Part shown: one piece after another, positions 60,627 to 64,000 of the stretch | How positions within the stretch are numbered: the stretch's first letter is position 1 | Layout: each line of letters begins with the position of its first letter | Source: Gnetum montanum | Lineage: Eukaryota > Streptophyta > Gnetopsida > Gnetales > Gnetaceae | Length of the DNA: 64,000 nt | Direction of reading: 5' to 3' | Assembly (NCBI GenBank): GCA_015680685.1 | Contig: MNCI01006170.1 | Location: 220,454-284,453 of the forward strand | The notes under the pieces: model-generated | The model's database searches: none | Seen by the model: the letters and a program-made list of their open reading frames with translations, nothing else | Told to the model about the DNA's origin: nothing | Program-made: the position numbers and the translations under genes

Positions 60627-61550
60627 AATTGCTTCACTTTTGTTTTTGCTTCTACTCCTTATCTTTCTCTGGACTTCAAGCAACAATATAGCAGCTACCA
60701 CTGATGTAATAGCCGAATGTGGAAAACTATTGCTTCGCAGATATCGCTGTTTCAGTTTTTTACCTCTGTGTGCTTGTATCTCTTACATTAATTTCCTATT
60801 TAATTAGTGCAGATATGAACTTGATGGCCGTGTGGCAGTCTTCTGAGCATGGAATTCTATTACAGCTACGAAATTTTAGACGATTCATAGGAGAAATAAC
60901 TTTACCCTGCACCAGATTGCTGAATTTGTGTTACTGCAAAGATATGCTTTCTCGAAATGAAATGGATACAAAATCAATTTTACTTGGGATGCTCTTTGAT
61001 TTACTACATATTCATATCATATAAATGATGCGTATAAAAATTGGACTTCCTCCATAATCCCGCTAGCATTTGGTTAGTTGTGATAAAGATGGAAAGCAGA
61101 CATTGAGATTATCAGGATATTCATCTGTAAAGCCTAGTGTATCATAATATATTTATATAAGCTTACTATAGGAATGGTGCTCCTATATTCTTTTTCTTAA
61201 ATTAAAAGAATGCTATTGTTAACTTATTCCTTTTCCTCTCAAACTGAACTTGTTTTTCACTTCTCCAAAAACTCTTAACCAATTTTATCATGCAAACCTG
61301 TTCTATGAAATAGCTAAAATGTGCCAACATTTCTACCCCTTTTAAAAGCTTAAAAATTATGCAAGCCCTTTAAAACTAAACTGTACTAAAAATTTTATTG
61401 AATTTTCACAGCTGAACATACAAATATTTCTGGAGGAAAATTCCCATCAAACATAAGGTTTTATGGTATAAAAACCTCATTCCTAAGAAAAAACAACAAA
61501 CTATTCATTAGCAAGTCCTTCATGGACTATTCTTGAGATGGGAACTGAAT
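60627..61550. other. No recognised gene
   Basis: This flanks the RuvB-like fragment on its 5' side. The part up to about 60750 could be its 5' UTR. The plus-strand frames at 60601-60807 and 60719-61024 are hydrophobic and show no family signature. 61150-61450 is A+T-rich. Confidence 0.4.
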
Positions 61551-61559
61551 TGTGAGGGT

Positions 61560-62040
61560 TACTCTAGTAGGAATCCTCATCTCTCTAACTATCTCATAGG
61601 CAATTTCTAATGTGATGAAGGATGTTCTGTTGTTTTCTGGCTTGGTGGAGCTCTCAACTTGATTTATTAGAACTTTTTCTTCAGCACTATTCTCATTTTA
61701 TTTTTCAGATCCACTCTCCTGTTCTTCCCAATTGGGTCCTTCATTTTCCTCTTGAGAGACAAAGGCCTCTTTCTATGCCCATGACTCTTCATTGGTTGGT
61801 TTCTCTTCTCCCCTCTCCTCTTCTTTGGTGCAATCTTGATATTTCACCCAAACATTTGACTCTATCTCCAAACCTCTTCTGAGGAATGAGAATTCATCGG
61901 ACAACCAAGCCATCAAAGGACACTCTTTCGATGCTCCACATGATCTAGCTTTCAAGTAAGCCTTTAAGACATGTTCAGGAAAACATCCCATCACATATGG
62001 AATAAAAGGCTTTCTCATTGTTCTCCCAAACTCCATCTCC
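61560..62040 (-). pseudogene. Unrecognised acidic reading frame downstream of element F integrase
   Basis: From MEFGRTMRKPFIPYV at 62036 the minus strand is open for 87 residues to 61773 (stop). The same frame goes on as glutamate-, serine- and asparagine-rich residues to about 61600 with a few stops. The first part has SDEFSFLRRGLEIESNVWVKY. I do not recognise it. It sits about 420 bases after the integrase end, so it may be an extra 3' frame of element F or an unrelated fragment. Confidence 0.35.
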
Positions 62041-62457
62041 CTCTTTCAAATTAGCTCTCTCTTACTTTCCCTACTCAACTTGAATTGAAAGATGATGAAA
62101 TCCTAGGCAACCCAATTCTCTTTCTATAGGTGCTAGAAATTTAAAATTCCCCCCAAGATTCTTCAACCAATTTTCCTTCTTTTTAGGAATTTTAACCATT
62201 TGTCAAAATCCTCAATAAGTGGTGGATGAGTCACCTCTTCCACTTGTTTTACTTATAGGCTTCCACTTGCCTTACTTGAAGGAAAACTATTTTCTAATTG
62301 AAATAAATTTATGCTAAATATATTTACTATTATAATATACTCTCTACTTATCTAACTATATACTAATAGCATAATTAAACATAATAATTAATACTATACT
62401 CCTAGTAATATTATACGTAATAGTATATACATATATTATTTTTGTATAAGGATACCT
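62041..62457. other. A+T-rich spacer after element F integrase
   Basis: No supported frame. 62280-62440 is almost pure A/T with TATA-like runs. Confidence 0.5.
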
Positions 62458-64000
62458 TCAAGTTGTATGCAATTGTCCAAAATAATGTTTTATATGTAAA
62501 ACATTATATGGAAATTGTAATTCCATGCCATCCAAAGTTGATAATTTGTAAGTATCCTCTAACAATTTCTTTGTACTTTGAAAGGGACCAATCCATGTCA
62601 GGGTAAACTTATTTGGTTTCTTCATATTCCATAATAGGACAAGGTTCCCTATATTGAAATTTCTTTTCAGAGCTTTCCTATCAAACCATCTTTTCACTTG
62701 AAAGGTATTCTGTAACAAATTATCCCTTGCTTTATCTACTTCAGCTTTTCTTTTAATCAGCAAAGTCATGAAACTTCTATCTTTATCAGTTTTTTCACTA
62801 TATCTTTGTACAAATTTAGATGCTAAGCTTACAATTTTATTTATAATTCTTGTTGGAAAACCATAGACTAAGTTATACGATGATGTCTCAATAGATCTCT
62901 TGAATCTAATTCAATCTAACCATAACGCGGATTGTAGATAATTGATCCAATTTCCTGGATTTCCATCCATCGATTTCTTGATATAAGCAATAAGCTTTTT
63001 ATTGGTGGGTTCTGCTAGGCCATTTCCTTGAGGATAATAGTTTGATGAGGAAAATAAGAAAATAGATTTTTCTGATGCCCATTTGATAAACTCTTCAGAT
63101 TTGAAGGCAGGTCCATTTTCTGACACTAACACTTCAAGTAGACCAAATCTATTTAGAATGTGATCTTCTAAAAACTTAATCACATCTGATGCTGAACTTC
63201 CTCTTAGAGCCTTTGCTTCAGACCATTTAGTGAAATAATCAGTAGTCATGAGAATAAACTTGTATCTAGCTCTTGAAGGAGTAATTGTACCAATAAAATC
63301 CAAACCCCATTGCTAAAATGGTCTATCTGCAACTACTGGCTTTAAAGGGGCTTTAGCCTTTTTAATTTTGGGCCGATGAATTTGACATTTATAGCATTTT
63401 TGAATCTTTGAACTAATGTTGTAATACATGGAAGGCCAGTAATATCCATATCGAAGTATATGTTGCATAGTTAACTTAGGGGATTCATAAAAGAAATTCA
63501 AATGATCATGAAATCATTCCAAAATTAAACTAATTTGATCATTATGAACACATTCCAATAAAACCCCTTGAAAATATTTTTTATATAATATACCATCTTT
63601 AACAATGAATCTTCGTGCTCTTTTGAAGAAAGATCTCTTTTGACTTGCAGTTAAATTATTTGGGATTTTCCTTGTATTATGAAAATTTGAGAATTTCATC
63701 ATACCAATTCTCTTCATGGGTATCAAGTGTGCAAACTTCATTTTCTCTGGCCATTAACTTGGCTAAACCCATTCCCTTAATTATTTTGCATATTTCCAAT
63801 GAAAATCTGAAACTTTGCAACTTTATAAGCCATTTTCCTTTTTTTAATCCAATCTCATTTTGGGCTAGGAATCGCTTGACTGCAGGTTTCGTTAGCATAA
63901 TGTGGACTAATGAACTTTCCAAATAATATTTAAAATGCTGAAGTGCTTTGATGACTGCAAATGCTTATTTCTCTAAGTCTGAATAATTTAATTCTGAACC
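62458..64000 (-). pseudogene. Element F: Ty3/gypsy RNase H and integrase, running off the right edge
   Basis: From the right edge: RNase H (64000-63740) with ELNYSDLEK*AFAVIKAL and the ending GKWLIKLQSFRF...KGMGLAKLMA. Linker and integrase finger: RYGYYWPSMYYN...CYKCQIHRP (63310-63480). Integrase core: WGLDFIGTI (first aspartate kept), VSENGPAF (the family's D reads E) and PQGNGLAEPTNKK (glutamate kept). C-terminal part (62458-62769): FNIGNLVLLWNMKKPNKF...WIGPF. Only a few stops occur, between 62770 and 62910 and near 63313 and 63510, so this is among the better-preserved pieces. RT, protease and gag lie outside the window. It is neither the A/B/C nor the D/E family. Confidence 0.88.

Overview
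The window is plant nuclear repeat DNA with no intact host gene. Every coding region I can read belongs to a retrotransposon or to a broken gene fragment. The plant call rests on Athila-like and Tat/Ogre-like Ty3/gypsy elements, a tRNA-Asp type primer site, Ty1/copia and L1-type LINE remains, and a fragment of RuvB-like 2. The heavy decay (stops, frameshifts, CpG-type transitions) and dense nesting suggest a large genome with old, slowly removed elements, such as a gymnosperm; that last point is inference.

Layout from left to right. 1-3.3 kb: a minus-strand L1-type LINE, with ORF1 at 1.7-2.74 kb and ORF2 endonuclease and RT running off the left edge. 4.5-5.7 kb: a plus-strand copia RT-RNase H relic, followed by hairpins and a hairpin-forming tandem repeat (5.7-6.7 kb). 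8.45-27.0 kb: an old plus-strand Athila-like element (element A). It is split in its gag by a whole minus-strand relative (element B, 10205-20073). Its 3' end abuts a whole plus-strand relative (element C, 27011-36959). A, B and C share LTR layout, PBS, polypurine tract, gag-PR-RT-RH-INT order and a long non-coding 3' region.

36.96-39.9 kb: the gag of a truncated Tat-like element (D, minus strand). 44.3-58.0 kb: a Tat/Ogre-like element (E, minus strand) with gag-PR at 58.0-54.75 kb and RT-RH-archaeal-type RH-INT at 47.8-44.3 kb. Between PR and RT lies a candidate 6.9-kb intron with splice-like ends. This intron contains short tandem repeats and an antisense (plus-strand) pseudogene with spliced-gene architecture at 50.25-53.91 kb. 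60.24-60.63 kb: the N-terminal fragment of a RuvB-like 2 pseudogene. 62.4-64 kb: RNase H-integrase of another Ty3/gypsy element (F, minus strand), running off the right edge.

The most unusual structure is element E's repeat-flanked intron with its antisense multi-exon pseudogene. Two single-N positions (24955 and 36276) are followed by copies of the preceding 43 and 46 bases and look like unmerged contig overlaps.
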